Origin: Chitinophagaceae bacterium | GTDB lineage: Bacteria; Bacteroidota; Bacteroidia; Chitinophagales; Chitinophagaceae | Assembly (NCBI GenBank): GCA_014379785.1 | Contig: JACMLD010000213.1 | Coordinates: 1-5,384 of the forward strand | Length of the DNA: 5,384 nucleotides | Direction of reading: 5' to 3' | Part shown: piece after piece, positions 1 through 5,384 of the stretch | Position numbering within the stretch: the first letter of the stretch is position 1 | Layout: the number at the start of each line of letters is the position of its first letter | The notes under the pieces: generated by a model | Seen by the model: the letters and a program-made list of their open reading frames with translations, nothing else | Told to the model about the DNA's origin: nothing | Databases searched by the model: none | Translations under genes and position numbers: made by a program

Positions 1-72
1 ATCCAATAATATTTTCCGGATTTCATCGGCTCTGTCGGTTCTGGCCTTGATCTCGATATTGACGAACGACAT
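1..72 (-). CDS. CYTH-domain protein (class IV adenylate cyclase / triphosphatase type), N-terminal fragment
   Basis: Only the first 24 codons are present; the gene continues past the left edge. Read on the minus strand from an ATG at 72-70, the frame is open to base 1 and begins MSFVNIEIKAR, followed by a basic/acidic helix ending in IRKILLD. An opening N-I-E-I-K-A-R strand followed by a helix is typical of the CYTH superfamily. In this family the first strand carries the ExExK signature that binds triphosphate and metal in the tunnel-shaped active site. Here the second Glu (E7) and the Lys (K9) are present and the first position is Asn (N5), as in many proteins annotated as class IV adenylate cyclase. 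Substrate cannot be inferred: the family includes adenylate cyclases, thiamine triphosphatases and inorganic triphosphatases. The gene lies downstream of the terminator that closes the 145-residue gene, so it probably has its own promoter. No Shine-Dalgarno sequence is seen. Confidence 0.72.
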   Translation of the reverse strand, partial: MSFVNIEIKARTDRADEIRKILLD

Positions 73-88
73 AAGTACTATTTGAAAC

Positions 89-96
89 TAAAATTA
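89..96 (-). promoter_or_regulatory. Weak candidate -7 box for the CYTH gene
   Basis: On the minus strand these bases read TAATTTTA, one mismatch from the Bacteroidota -7 consensus TAnnTTTG, 16 bases before the ATG. The T-run of the preceding terminator lies roughly where a -33 element would be, but there is no TTG there. The only support is that a promoter is expected here, because a terminator lies between this gene and the gene upstream. Confidence 0.25.
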
Positions 97-112
97 CTGA
101 TGCCGGGACATA

Positions 113-149
113 AAAAAAACCCCGATGGTAAAACCATTGGGGCTTTTTT
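113..149 (-). terminator. Intrinsic terminator of the 145-residue gene (bidirectional in form)
   Basis: Bases 120-129 (CCCCGATGGT) pair with 133-142 (ACCATTGGGG) around a 3-base loop. The single imperfect pair, 124/138, is a G-U wobble in a plus-strand RNA and an A-C mismatch in a minus-strand RNA. The stem is flanked by an A-run at 112-119, which gives the U-tract of a minus-strand transcript, and by a T-run at 144-149. It begins about 22 bases past the stop codon of the minus-strand gene at 165-602, which it most likely serves. No plus-strand gene is visible that would need it. Confidence 0.88.
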
Positions 150-164
150 AAAATTTTTATTCTC

Positions 165-602
165 TTAAGCGTTCTCCAGCTGTCTGGCCGCTTTTTTCAC
201 CCTTGTGACTGGTGCCAGCTTGGTTTTTGTAAACCTGGTGGCGCTCCATACATGGTCAAGCTGTACCTGCTCACCATCCTGATAACCTGCACCGGAAATG
301 CAATCCCAGCTGCAACTCCTGTTCAAATCCGTTACAATCTTAGAAGATGTCTTAGGATAGGCGATCCAGAGTTTAGCGTCTGCATTCAAAGCAGGCAGTA
401 CATCTCTCAAAATTCCCGAAAGCTGGCTTTCGCTCAGCGCAAAAACCAAAGCAAAATCAATCTTCCTGCTCTTTAAAAGCGGTGTCACATTCTTCGCAAA
501 AGACAATTTCGTAAACTGTTTTTCGATTGAGGAAGGAAGACCCTGAATGAGCAAATTTCTTTCGTCCAGTAGTTGAAGCTTATCAAACAACGTTTGAGAC
601 AT
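165..602 (-). CDS. Conserved hypothetical protein, DUF3052-like, 145 residues
   Basis: This is a small soluble protein of unknown function with no signal peptide and no membrane segment. Residues 1-30 look like a helical lead-in (FDKLQLLDERNLLIQGLP). Residues 36-75 look like alternating strand and helix (IDFALVFALSESQL). The most family-like part is a core with LWIAYPKTSS (78-87), TDLNRSCSWD (91-100) and W119-S-A-T-R-F. That pattern of a hydrophobic strand, Tyr-Pro-Lys, a Ser pair, Thr-Asp-Leu and a late Trp-Ser-x-x-Arg-Phe resembles proteins annotated as DUF3052; I recall this by eye and have not searched it. Residues 125-140 form a basic tail (K126, K128, R134, K136, K137, R140). The ATG at 602-600 is chosen because a good -7 box lies 44-51 bases upstream. 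The gene stands alone between two terminators and so is probably monocistronic. That it is a real gene is well supported; its role is unknown. Confidence 0.87.
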   Translation of the reverse strand: MSQTLFDKLQLLDERNLLIQGLPSSIEKQFTKLSFAKNVTPLLKSRKIDFALVFALSESQLSGILRDVLPALNADAKLWIAYPKTSSKIVTDLNRSCSWDCISGAGYQDGEQVQLDHVWSATRFTKTKLAPVTRVKKAARQLENA

Positions 603-645
603 ATTTATGAAATTTTTGATTTAGGGGTATTTCGATGCGGGAGTG

Positions 646-653
646 CAAAGATA
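646..653 (-). promoter_or_regulatory. -7 box of the promoter for the 145-residue gene
   Basis: On the minus strand the bases read TATCTTTG, an exact match to the Bacteroidota -7 consensus TAnnTTTG, followed by CACTCCC. The expected transcription start is about 5-8 bases further on, near 638-641, giving a leader of roughly 36-40 bases before the ATG at 602. No TTG is found at the -33 position; a perfect palindrome occupies that place instead (see 662-677). Confidence 0.65.
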
Positions 654-661
654 GTGATTCT

Positions 662-677
662 ATGTGGAAAACCACAT
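662..677. repeat. Perfect inverted repeat ATGTGG-N4-CCACAT, possible operator
   Basis: Two 6-base arms (662-667 and 672-677) are exact reverse complements separated by AAAA. The repeat lies 8 bases upstream of the -7 box of the 145-residue gene and covers the place of its -33 element. It also lies beyond the terminator of the M48 gene, so it should not be part of either transcript. Its position suits a binding site for a dimeric regulator, but a single 6-base palindrome in A/T-rich DNA can also arise by chance. Confidence 0.4.
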
Positions 678-689
678 GGGTAACCATAG

Positions 690-723
690 AAAAATCCCGC
701 TAAGTCAATGCTGTGGCGGGATT
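690..723 (-). terminator. Intrinsic terminator of the M48 protease gene
   Basis: Bases 716-723 (GCGGGATT) and 693-700 (AATCCCGC) form a perfect 8-base-pair stem with a 15-base loop. In the minus-strand RNA the stem begins 33 bases past the M48 stop codon, and its 3' arm runs into a stretch of five U (complement of 690-694). The long loop and short U-tract make it weaker in form than the other two terminators in the window. Confidence 0.7.
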
Positions 724-756
724 CGAATATCGTTTTCGGTAATTAGTTGACTGAAA

Positions 757-1563
757 TCATCTGCCCATGGGCTTATAATATTTCAATGCTTCTGGCATCA
801 GCTCTCTCAAACGTTGAATTCTGGTTGATTCTGAAGGGTGAGTGCTCATAAATTCAGGTGGACTTTGTCCATTGCTGGCCTGGGCCATTCTTTCCCATAA
901 AGGGATGGCTTCCTGAGGATTATAGCCAGACATTGCTGTGAATATCAATCCAAATTTGTCGGCTTCCAGCTCCTGTTTCCTTGAATTGGGTAATAAAACA
1001 CCCAATTGAGCACCAGGACCGTAAATGCTGTTGAAAATGCCTGATACCTTTTGATTGCCTGAAAGCAGTACACCGCCGGCAACACCGATACCCTGAGCGA
1101 CCATTTCCTGGCTCATTCTTTCATTACCATGTTTGGCGAGAGCGTGGGATATTTCATGTCCAACCACTACGGCAAGTGCCGCTTCATTCTGCGTTATCGG
1201 TAACAGGCCCGTATACACTACTATTTTTCCACCGGGCATACACCAGGCATTGGCTTCCTTTGAATCGACCAGATTGTATTCCCACTGGTAACTTTCTAGC
1301 TCCGCAGCAAGACCTTTGTCTTTATAGTATTTGGTCACGGCAGCAACCAGCCTCTGTCCTATTCTTCTCACCATTTCCGCGTCCTTACTGGTGCTTGAAC
1401 TGACTACTTTGTTCTCACTCAGAAATTGTTTGTATTGCTGCTGTGCCATTGACTGCAATTCAGTGTCGTTGAGCAGCGAAAGCTGGCTTCTTCCCGTAAT
1501 CGAGTTGGTGGTACAAGCACCCATGATCAAGGGAATAGAAAGCAACACTATCATTTTTTTCAT
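757..1563 (-). CDS. M48 family zinc metalloprotease, lipoprotein (Oma1/LoiP-like)
   Basis: This is a predicted envelope zinc endopeptidase of 268 residues. It opens with a lipoprotein signal: basic MKK, a hydrophobic stretch, and MGAC with the acylated cysteine at C17. No acidic stretch follows the cysteine (CTTNS), so the surface-export signal seen in many Bacteroidota lipoproteins is absent, and a periplasm-facing anchor is inferred. The conserved strand region NAWCMPGGKIVVYTGLLP spans 105-122. The zinc site is HEISH (136-140), with the likely third ligand E198 in ELEAD (198-202). A late STHPSESTRIQRL motif (240-252) is typical of the LoiP/Oma1/BepA-like branch. All catalytic residues are intact and the length is normal. 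Relatives degrade misfolded or unassembled membrane proteins; the substrate here is unknown. The start is the first ATG (1563-1561); a second ATG three codons on would remove the basic residues. No Shine-Dalgarno sequence is seen. The gene follows plsY by 113 bases. Confidence 0.95.
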   Translation of the reverse strand: MKKMIVLLSIPLIMGACTTNSITGRSQLSLLNDTELQSMAQQQYKQFLSENKVVSSSTSKDAEMVRRIGQRLVAAVTKYYKDKGLAAELESYQWEYNLVDSKEANAWCMPGGKIVVYTGLLPITQNEAALAVVVGHEISHALAKHGNERMSQEMVAQGIGVAGGVLLSGNQKVSGIFNSIYGPGAQLGVLLPNSRKQELEADKFGLIFTAMSGYNPQEAIPLWERMAQASNGQSPPEFMSTHPSESTRIQRLRELMPEALKYYKPMGR

Positions 1564-1565
1564 AT

Positions 1566-1594
1566 CAAAATTATTTATACCAGAGAAAACTCAA
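1566..1594 (-). promoter_or_regulatory. Candidate promoter overlapping the leader of the M48 gene
   Basis: On the minus strand a TTG (1594-1592) is followed after 18 bases by TAATTTTG (1573-1566), an exact TAnnTTTG -7 box at a spacing usual for Bacteroidota promoters. The -7 box ends only two bases before the ATG, so transcription would start at or just inside the first codons. The match is good, but the placement is odd, so it may be chance in A/T-rich DNA. A nearby TATTTTTTG (1629-1621) is one base too long to fit the consensus. Confidence 0.35.
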
Positions 1595-1676
1595 TTGTTG
1601 TACCAGCTAAGGCTATTCAACAAAAAATAACAGGTAGAAATACAAAAAAGCGGGAAATAAGGAAGATATAGCGGAT

Positions 1677-2336
1677 TTAATCCTTCTCAGCCATACGGCG
1701 TTCCTTTCGGCGGTCGCGGTACTTGAGTATGGGCACTTTACTTTCGCTGCCGCGAATAAGTCGCCCTATATTCTTCTGATGGGTAAGAATCACCAACAAA
1801 GCCACAGCCACGGCAAAAACCCGGTATGCTTCATTGTCGACATTGAATATGACCAATATGAATATAGGAAAAGCTGCGCTGGCGAGGATAGAACTAAGTG
1901 AAACAAATCTCGTCACATAGAGAACGAGCAAAAATACACCGATACATCCAAGGGCTGACCATGGCGAGATGCCGAGTACGAGTCCAAAAAGAGTGGCAAC
2001 GCCCTTTCCCCCGCGAAAATCAGCCCAGATAGGGAAGATATGTCCGACAACTGCCGACAGGCCGAGGCCAATCTGAAGAGTCGTTCTCGCGAAATCGTGG
2101 TCAACATAGAAAGGGAGCATCCAGGCAAGTTTCACTGCCAGCAGTCCTTTGAGCATGTCACAGAGCATCACAAAAGTACCCCAGCGTTTGCCCAGTACCC
2201 GGAAGGTATTGGTCGCGCCGGCGTTACCGCTGCCATAATCCCGTATGTCAACCTCAAAAAAATACCTGCTCACCCATACCGATGTTGGAATGGACCCAAT
2301 AAGGTAAGCCAGTATGATAATCAGGACCTCTTTCAT
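1677..2336 (-). CDS. plsY: Acyl-phosphate:glycerol-3-phosphate acyltransferase PlsY
   Basis: PlsY is an inner-membrane enzyme that transfers an acyl group from acyl-phosphate (made by PlsX) to glycerol-3-phosphate, giving lysophosphatidic acid, the first committed step of phospholipid synthesis. The 219-residue protein has the family layout of several hydrophobic segments, roughly at 3-22, 53-75, 88-104, 110-140 and 145-184. The known motifs are present: GSIPTS (14-19); SGNAGATNTFRVLG (36-49); D60 with KG (63-64); GHIFPIW...FRGGKGVAT (98-114); and a C-terminal HQKNIGRLIRGSE (186-198), equivalent to the usual R-H-x-x-N-I-x-R-L-x-x-G-x-E. The C-terminus (204-217) is strongly basic and probably cytoplasmic. 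The length is normal and no key residue is missing. The ATG at 2336-2334 leaves no room for a longer form without losing the first membrane segment's usual spacing. It lies 55 bases downstream of prmA with no terminator between them. Confidence 0.97.
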   Translation of the reverse strand: MKEVLIIILAYLIGSIPTSVWVSRYFFEVDIRDYGSGNAGATNTFRVLGKRWGTFVMLCDMLKGLLAVKLAWMLPFYVDHDFARTTLQIGLGLSAVVGHIFPIWADFRGGKGVATLFGLVLGISPWSALGCIGVFLLVLYVTRFVSLSSILASAAFPIFILVIFNVDNEAYRVFAVAVALLVILTHQKNIGRLIRGSESKVPILKYRDRRKERRMAEKD

Positions 2337-2361
2337 TGAAATATTGGTTGAAGTAGAATTT

Positions 2362-2369
2362 CAAAAATA
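2362..2369 (-). promoter_or_regulatory. Candidate -7 box for plsY
   Basis: On the minus strand the bases read TATTTTTG, an exact match to TAnnTTTG, ending 25 bases before the plsY ATG. A run of nine T (complement of 2383-2391) lies where a -33 element would be, but there is no TTG at the usual spacing. It could allow plsY transcription independent of prmA; co-transcription is equally possible. Confidence 0.45.
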
Positions 2370-2391
2370 GCCAAAATCGATCAAAAAAAAA

Positions 2392-3219
2392 TTAATTCTC
2401 ATCGTCCGTTTTTAACTCCAGCGAAATCCAGCCGTGCCTTTTCTGAATTTTTGAGAAATGCAGATTTTGTGCCGCCGCCGCCTCCAGAATTACGTTTTCG
2501 TCCGTTTCTAAAAGTCCACTGACTAATAAAACGCCCCGTTTAGCAAGATGTTGTCTGATATTGGCAAGTTCTGCCAGGATAACATTTCGGTTAATATTGG
2601 CCAGAATGATGTCAAACTGTTCATTGAGCTGCAAGGTTTCTGCCTTTTCCAGCTTAATGATTCTGCAATAATTATTTGTAATGTTCTCCGCGGCATTGTT
2701 GATGCTCCAGTCATCGTTGTCGATGGCGGTGATTTCTTTGCTGCCGATTTTTTCGGCCAGGATCGCCAGAATTCCTGTGCCGGTTCCGAAATCCAGGACC
2801 TTTTTACCCGTGAAATCCATGGTCTGCATCGCTTTTATCATCATCCAGGTGGTGGCGTGATGACCGGTACCAAAGCTCATTTTTGGTGTAATCAGAATGT
2901 CATATTGGATCTCGGTCCGGCGTGCATGAAATCCTGCTCTGATGATACAGAACTCGTCAATGATGACAGGGTCGAAATCCTTTTCCCATTCTTCGTTCCA
3001 GTTTTTTTCAGCTACGGTTTCGACTGACCATCCGAGATTTCTTTCTGAAGCGAATTCCTTGAAAACACCCGGCTTAAACAAGTCAGAAGCTATATAGGCG
3101 GCCACAGAATCCTTCAGTTCCTCAAAACCTTCGAAATCCATTCCGATCATTTCAGCTATCAGCAGATCTTTCTCCTCCTGCCCTTTTATAGAAACGTTTA
3201 GTCTGAGATATTCTTTCAT
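2392..3219 (-). CDS. prmA: Ribosomal protein L11 methyltransferase PrmA
   Basis: PrmA is a cytoplasmic S-adenosylmethionine-dependent enzyme that trimethylates amino groups of ribosomal protein L11. The N-terminal part (about 1-60) is the substrate-recognition domain and contains the Bacteroidota-like I-x-x-x-D-F-E-G-F-E-E (25-34). A linker with WNEEWEKDFDP (74-84) follows. The Rossmann-type methyltransferase domain shows PKMSFGTGHHATT (112-124), SAM motif I VLDFGTGTG (141-149), the acidic IDND (166-169) after the second strand, and ANINRNVIL (207-215), the Bacteroidota form of the post-I catalytic-site motif. At 275 residues it is slightly shorter than the roughly 293-residue E. coli protein, as is usual for the phylum. 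The ATG at 3219-3217 is the only start that keeps the conserved N-terminal strand. It lies nine bases past the pnp terminator stem, with no Shine-Dalgarno sequence and no clear promoter, which is odd for an expressed gene. Confidence 0.97.
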   Translation of the reverse strand: MKEYLRLNVSIKGQEEKDLLIAEMIGMDFEGFEELKDSVAAYIASDLFKPGVFKEFASERNLGWSVETVAEKNWNEEWEKDFDPVIIDEFCIIRAGFHARRTEIQYDILITPKMSFGTGHHATTWMMIKAMQTMDFTGKKVLDFGTGTGILAILAEKIGSKEITAIDNDDWSINNAAENITNNYCRIIKLEKAETLQLNEQFDIILANINRNVILAELANIRQHLAKRGVLLVSGLLETDENVILEAAAAQNLHFSKIQKRHGWISLELKTDDEN

Positions 3220-3261
3220 AAAAAATATAAACCCCCGGCACTTTCGAGGTAACGGGGGTTT
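3220..3261 (-). terminator. Intrinsic terminator of pnp, abutting the prmA start
   Basis: Bases 3253-3261 (CGGGGGTTT) and 3229-3237 (AAACCCCCG) form a perfect 9-base-pair, G/C-rich stem with a 15-base loop. In the minus-strand RNA it begins 17 bases past the pnp stop codon and is followed by ATATTTTTT, then directly by the ATG of prmA. The opposite strand also shows a short T-run after the stem, but no plus-strand gene ends here. It is the strongest stem in the window. Whether it terminates fully or partly decides how prmA is expressed. Confidence 0.88.
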
Positions 3262-3278
3262 TTAAGATGATGATTCAA

Positions 3279-5384
3279 TTAATCCTGGGATCTTTGTCCT
3301 TCAGGTTTTGGCAAAAGAATTTTTCTCGACAATTTAAACTTGCCTGTTCTTTCGTCGGTTCCTGTGAGTTTTACTTTCACGGTATCGCCTTCTTTCAACA
3401 CGCCTTCAAGAGTTTCCAGGCGTTTCCAGCTTACTTCTGAAATATGGAGCAGGCCCTGCTTTCCGGGAAGGAATTCAACAAATGCACCATAAGGCATGAT
3501 AGATTTCACTTTCGCTTCGTATACATCGCCGATAGAAGGCACGGATGTAATTCCTTTGATCCAGGCCACCGCTCTTTCAACACCGTCTTTGTTTGTGCTG
3601 AAGATGCTTACTTCTCCTCTTTCATTGACTTCTTCGAGGTTGATGGTAGTAGCAGTTTCACGCTGAATTTCCTGAATGATCTTGCCACCTGGTCCGATAA
3701 CAGCGCCAATGAATTCTTTATCGATAAATAGTTTCACCATTCTTGGTGCATGCTCTTTCACGTCGCTTCTTGCTTCCGGCATGACCTTGTACATCGCATC
3801 AAGAATATGGAGACGGCCGTTTCTTGCCTGAGAAAGTGCCTGGCGCATAACGTCCATGCTCAATCCATCTACTTTTATATCCATCTGTACTCCGCAGATT
3901 CCATCGCGGGTACCTGTTACCTTAAAATCCATATCGCCCAGGTGATCTTCATCACCGAGGATATCAGTGAGGACTGCAAACTTTCCTTCTTTGCTTATCA
4001 GTCCCATTGCAACACCAGAAACGTGTTTTGGAAGTGCAACACCTGCATCCATGAGTGCGAGTGAACCCGCGCACACAGTAGCCATTGATGAAGAACCATT
4101 TGATTCCAGGATATCACTTACCACACGAACGGTGTAAGGGAAATCACCACCAGGCATCATCTGTTTCAATGAACGCATGGCCAGGTTACCATGACCTACT
4201 TCACGGCGGCCAACGCCGCGCATCATTTTTACCTCACCGGTTGAAAATGGCGGGAAATTATAGTGAAGAATGAATTTAGAATAGTCAGAAACTGCGGCAC
4301 TTTCGATGAGGAGAGAATCGAGTGGTGTACCGAGTGTTACTGTTGTCAGTGACTGTGTTTCGCCGCGGGTGAAGAGTGCTGCACCGTGTGGTGAAGGCAA
4401 AACATCCACTTCCATATCCAGTGCCCGAACGTCTTCGAGGCCTCTGCCATCCAGACGAACTTTATCATTCAGGATCATGTCGCGTACAACATGATATTGG
4501 AGGTCGTGATAATAATGTTTGGCAAGTCTCTTTACATTGTCTTCCAGGCTTTCTGTTTCGGCAATGCTGTAGAGCGTTTTAAGATGAGTGAGCAACTCTT
4601 CTTCGATCGTTTTGAATTTATCGGAACGTTCGTGTTTGCTGCTGAAAGATTTTGCGATTTCGTACACTTTTGCTGAAGCAAAGTTGGTAACTGTTTCGCG
4701 GAGGGCCTCATTCTGTGCAGGTCTGGTGTATTCACGTTTTGCCGTGATGCCTTTTGCCTGCCGGAGTTCCTGCTGGGCTTTTACCTGTATGCGAATTGCC
4801 TGGTGGCCGATTTCGATTGCTTTTATAAGATCTTCTTCAGAACATTCTTTTGACTCACCTTCCACCATCATGATATTCTTGTCGGTGGCGGCGATGATAA
4901 AGTCCATGTCCGCGTTGGCGAGTTCGCTGCGGAAAGGATTTACCACGAATTCACCTTTGATGCGTGCAACACGAACTTCAGAGATGATTTCCTGTACGGG
5001 AATGTCAGATACTGCAAGAGCAGCAGAGGCAGCAAGACAGGCGAGCGCGTCAGGCATTACTTCGGGATCGCTTGAGATCAGTGTTACGAGTACCTGCACA
5101 TCGCAGAAATAATCGTCCGGGAACAGTGGTCTGAGTGCGCGGTCGATGAGTCTTGACGTCAGTACTTCGTAGTCATTCAGTCTTGCCTCGCGTTTGAAGA
5201 AAGAGCCTGGTATGCGGCCGGCAGAGGCAAACTTTTCCTGGTAATCTACTGTAAGCGGGAAAAAACTTTGTCCTTCCCTTGGTTCGCGATTAGCGACTAC
5301 GGTCGCGAGAATCACGCATTTGCCCTGGCGTACGGTGACGGCACCATCTGCCTGGCGGGCAAGACGGCCGGTTTCGATGATGAC
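3279..5384 (-). CDS. pnp: Polyribonucleotide nucleotidyltransferase (PNPase), 5' end missing
   Basis: PNPase is a trimeric 3'-to-5' phosphorolytic exoribonuclease that degrades RNA to nucleoside diphosphates and can also add tails. The window holds 701 codons; the frame is open to base 5384, where residues ETGRLARQADGAVTV (window residues 4-18) match the usual N-terminal region, so perhaps 15-20 residues are missing. Numbering from the first codon present, the order is: RNase PH domain 1 (to about 215) with FFKREAR (62-68); the all-helical domain (about 232-300); and RNase PH domain 2 (about 305-535). Domain 2 contains GRREVGHG (392-399), SNGSSSM (428-434) and GDEDHLGDMDFK (477-488), with metal/catalytic D480, D486 and K488. 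A KH domain (about 546-611) has GPGG at 564-567, and an S1 domain spans about 618-688 with a short tail. All active-site residues are intact. A GTG at 5315-5313 is internal, not the start. No extension follows S1. An intrinsic terminator follows. Confidence 0.98.
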   Translation of the reverse strand, partial: VIIETGRLARQADGAVTVRQGKCVILATVVANREPREGQSFFPLTVDYQEKFASAGRIPGSFFKREARLNDYEVLTSRLIDRALRPLFPDDYFCDVQVLVTLISSDPEVMPDALACLAASAALAVSDIPVQEIISEVRVARIKGEFVVNPFRSELANADMDFIIAATDKNIMMVEGESKECSEEDLIKAIEIGHQAIRIQVKAQQELRQAKGITAKREYTRPAQNEALRETVTNFASAKVYEIAKSFSSKHERSDKFKTIEEELLTHLKTLYSIAETESLEDNVKRLAKHYYHDLQYHVVRDMILNDKVRLDGRGLEDVRALDMEVDVLPSPHGAALFTRGETQSLTTVTLGTPLDSLLIESAAVSDYSKFILHYNFPPFSTGEVKMMRGVGRREVGHGNLAMRSLKQMMPGGDFPYTVRVVSDILESNGSSSMATVCAGSLALMDAGVALPKHVSGVAMGLISKEGKFAVLTDILGDEDHLGDMDFKVTGTRDGICGVQMDIKVDGLSMDVMRQALSQARNGRLHILDAMYKVMPEARSDVKEHAPRMVKLFIDKEFIGAVIGPGGKIIQEIQRETATTINLEEVNERGEVSIFSTNKDGVERAVAWIKGITSVPSIGDVYEAKVKSIMPYGAFVEFLPGKQGLLHISEVSWKRLETLEGVLKEGDTVKVKLTGTDERTGKFKLSRKILLPKPEGQRSQD

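Noticed and set aside
252..476. Plus-strand open frame with a hydrophobic start, inside the 145-residue gene
   Set aside because: The apparent signal-like N-terminus is a shadow of the opposite strand; the minus-strand frame has the promoter and terminator placed correctly around it.
1640..1683. Possible plsY terminator: T-run on the minus strand (1650-1645) and the small palindrome GGATT-T-AATCC at 1673-1683
   Set aside because: The T-run has no hairpin directly before it, and the palindrome is short, A/T-rich and overlaps the plsY stop codon.
2040..2339. Plus-strand frame opposite plsY and other short frames in the same area
   Set aside because: PlsY motifs cover the whole minus-strand frame; the others have no recognisable features and no regulatory signals.
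2548..3027. Plus-strand open frame (159 codons) opposite prmA
   Set aside because: It is antisense to the prmA methyltransferase domain, its product is unlike any family I know, and the prmA reading frame explains the region fully.
4588..5112. Long plus-strand open frame (174 codons) opposite pnp
   Set aside because: It lies wholly antisense to a clearly coding, conserved part of pnp, its predicted protein is rich in Ser/Arg/Cys without any recognisable motif, and no promoter or partner supports it.
5313..5315. GTG as the possible start of pnp
   Set aside because: The frame stays open to base 5384, and the 23 codons upstream encode the conserved E-T-G-x-L-A-R-Q-A-D-G region of PNPase, so this codon is an internal valine.
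1..5384. Mobile element, CRISPR array, phage, toxin-antitoxin or defence system
   Set aside because: No transposase, integrase, direct repeat series, target-site duplication or defence-type domain was seen on either strand; the gaps between genes are all short and explained by terminators and promoters.

Overview
The window is ordinary chromosomal housekeeping DNA from a bacterium that is almost certainly a member of the Bacteroidota. The protein types fit this phylum. None of the four visible start codons of complete genes, nor that of the partial gene at the left edge, is preceded by a Shine-Dalgarno sequence; the leaders are A/T-rich instead. Several leaders carry matches to the Bacteroidota sigma factor -7 box TAnnTTTG. 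Chitinophaga-like or Sphingobacteria-like relatives are plausible, but the class cannot be fixed by reading alone.

Every gene is on the minus strand, so transcription runs from right to left. In that order they are: pnp (polynucleotide phosphorylase, 5' end cut off by the right edge); prmA (ribosomal protein L11 methyltransferase); plsY (acyl-phosphate:glycerol-3-phosphate acyltransferase); an M48 family zinc metalloprotease lipoprotein; a 145-residue protein of unknown function that resembles the DUF3052 family; and the first 24 codons of a CYTH-domain protein (class IV adenylate cyclase/triphosphatase type), cut off by the left edge.

Three hairpin terminators divide the string: after pnp (3220-3261), after the M48 gene (690-723) and after the 145-residue gene (113-149). 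No terminator is visible between prmA, plsY and the M48 gene, so these three may be partly co-transcribed, although plsY and the M48 gene each have a candidate promoter of their own. Functionally this is a mixed set covering RNA turnover, ribosomal protein modification, phospholipid synthesis and envelope protein quality control. It is not one pathway.

No mobile element, CRISPR array, RNA gene, phage gene or defence system was found, and no gap between genes exceeds about 155 bases. I see no undescribed multi-gene system. The points most worth a second look are at the edges of genes: the pnp terminator runs almost into the prmA start codon; a perfect palindrome lies where the -33 element of the 145-residue gene should be; and the candidate promoter of the M48 gene would give a leaderless or nearly leaderless mRNA.
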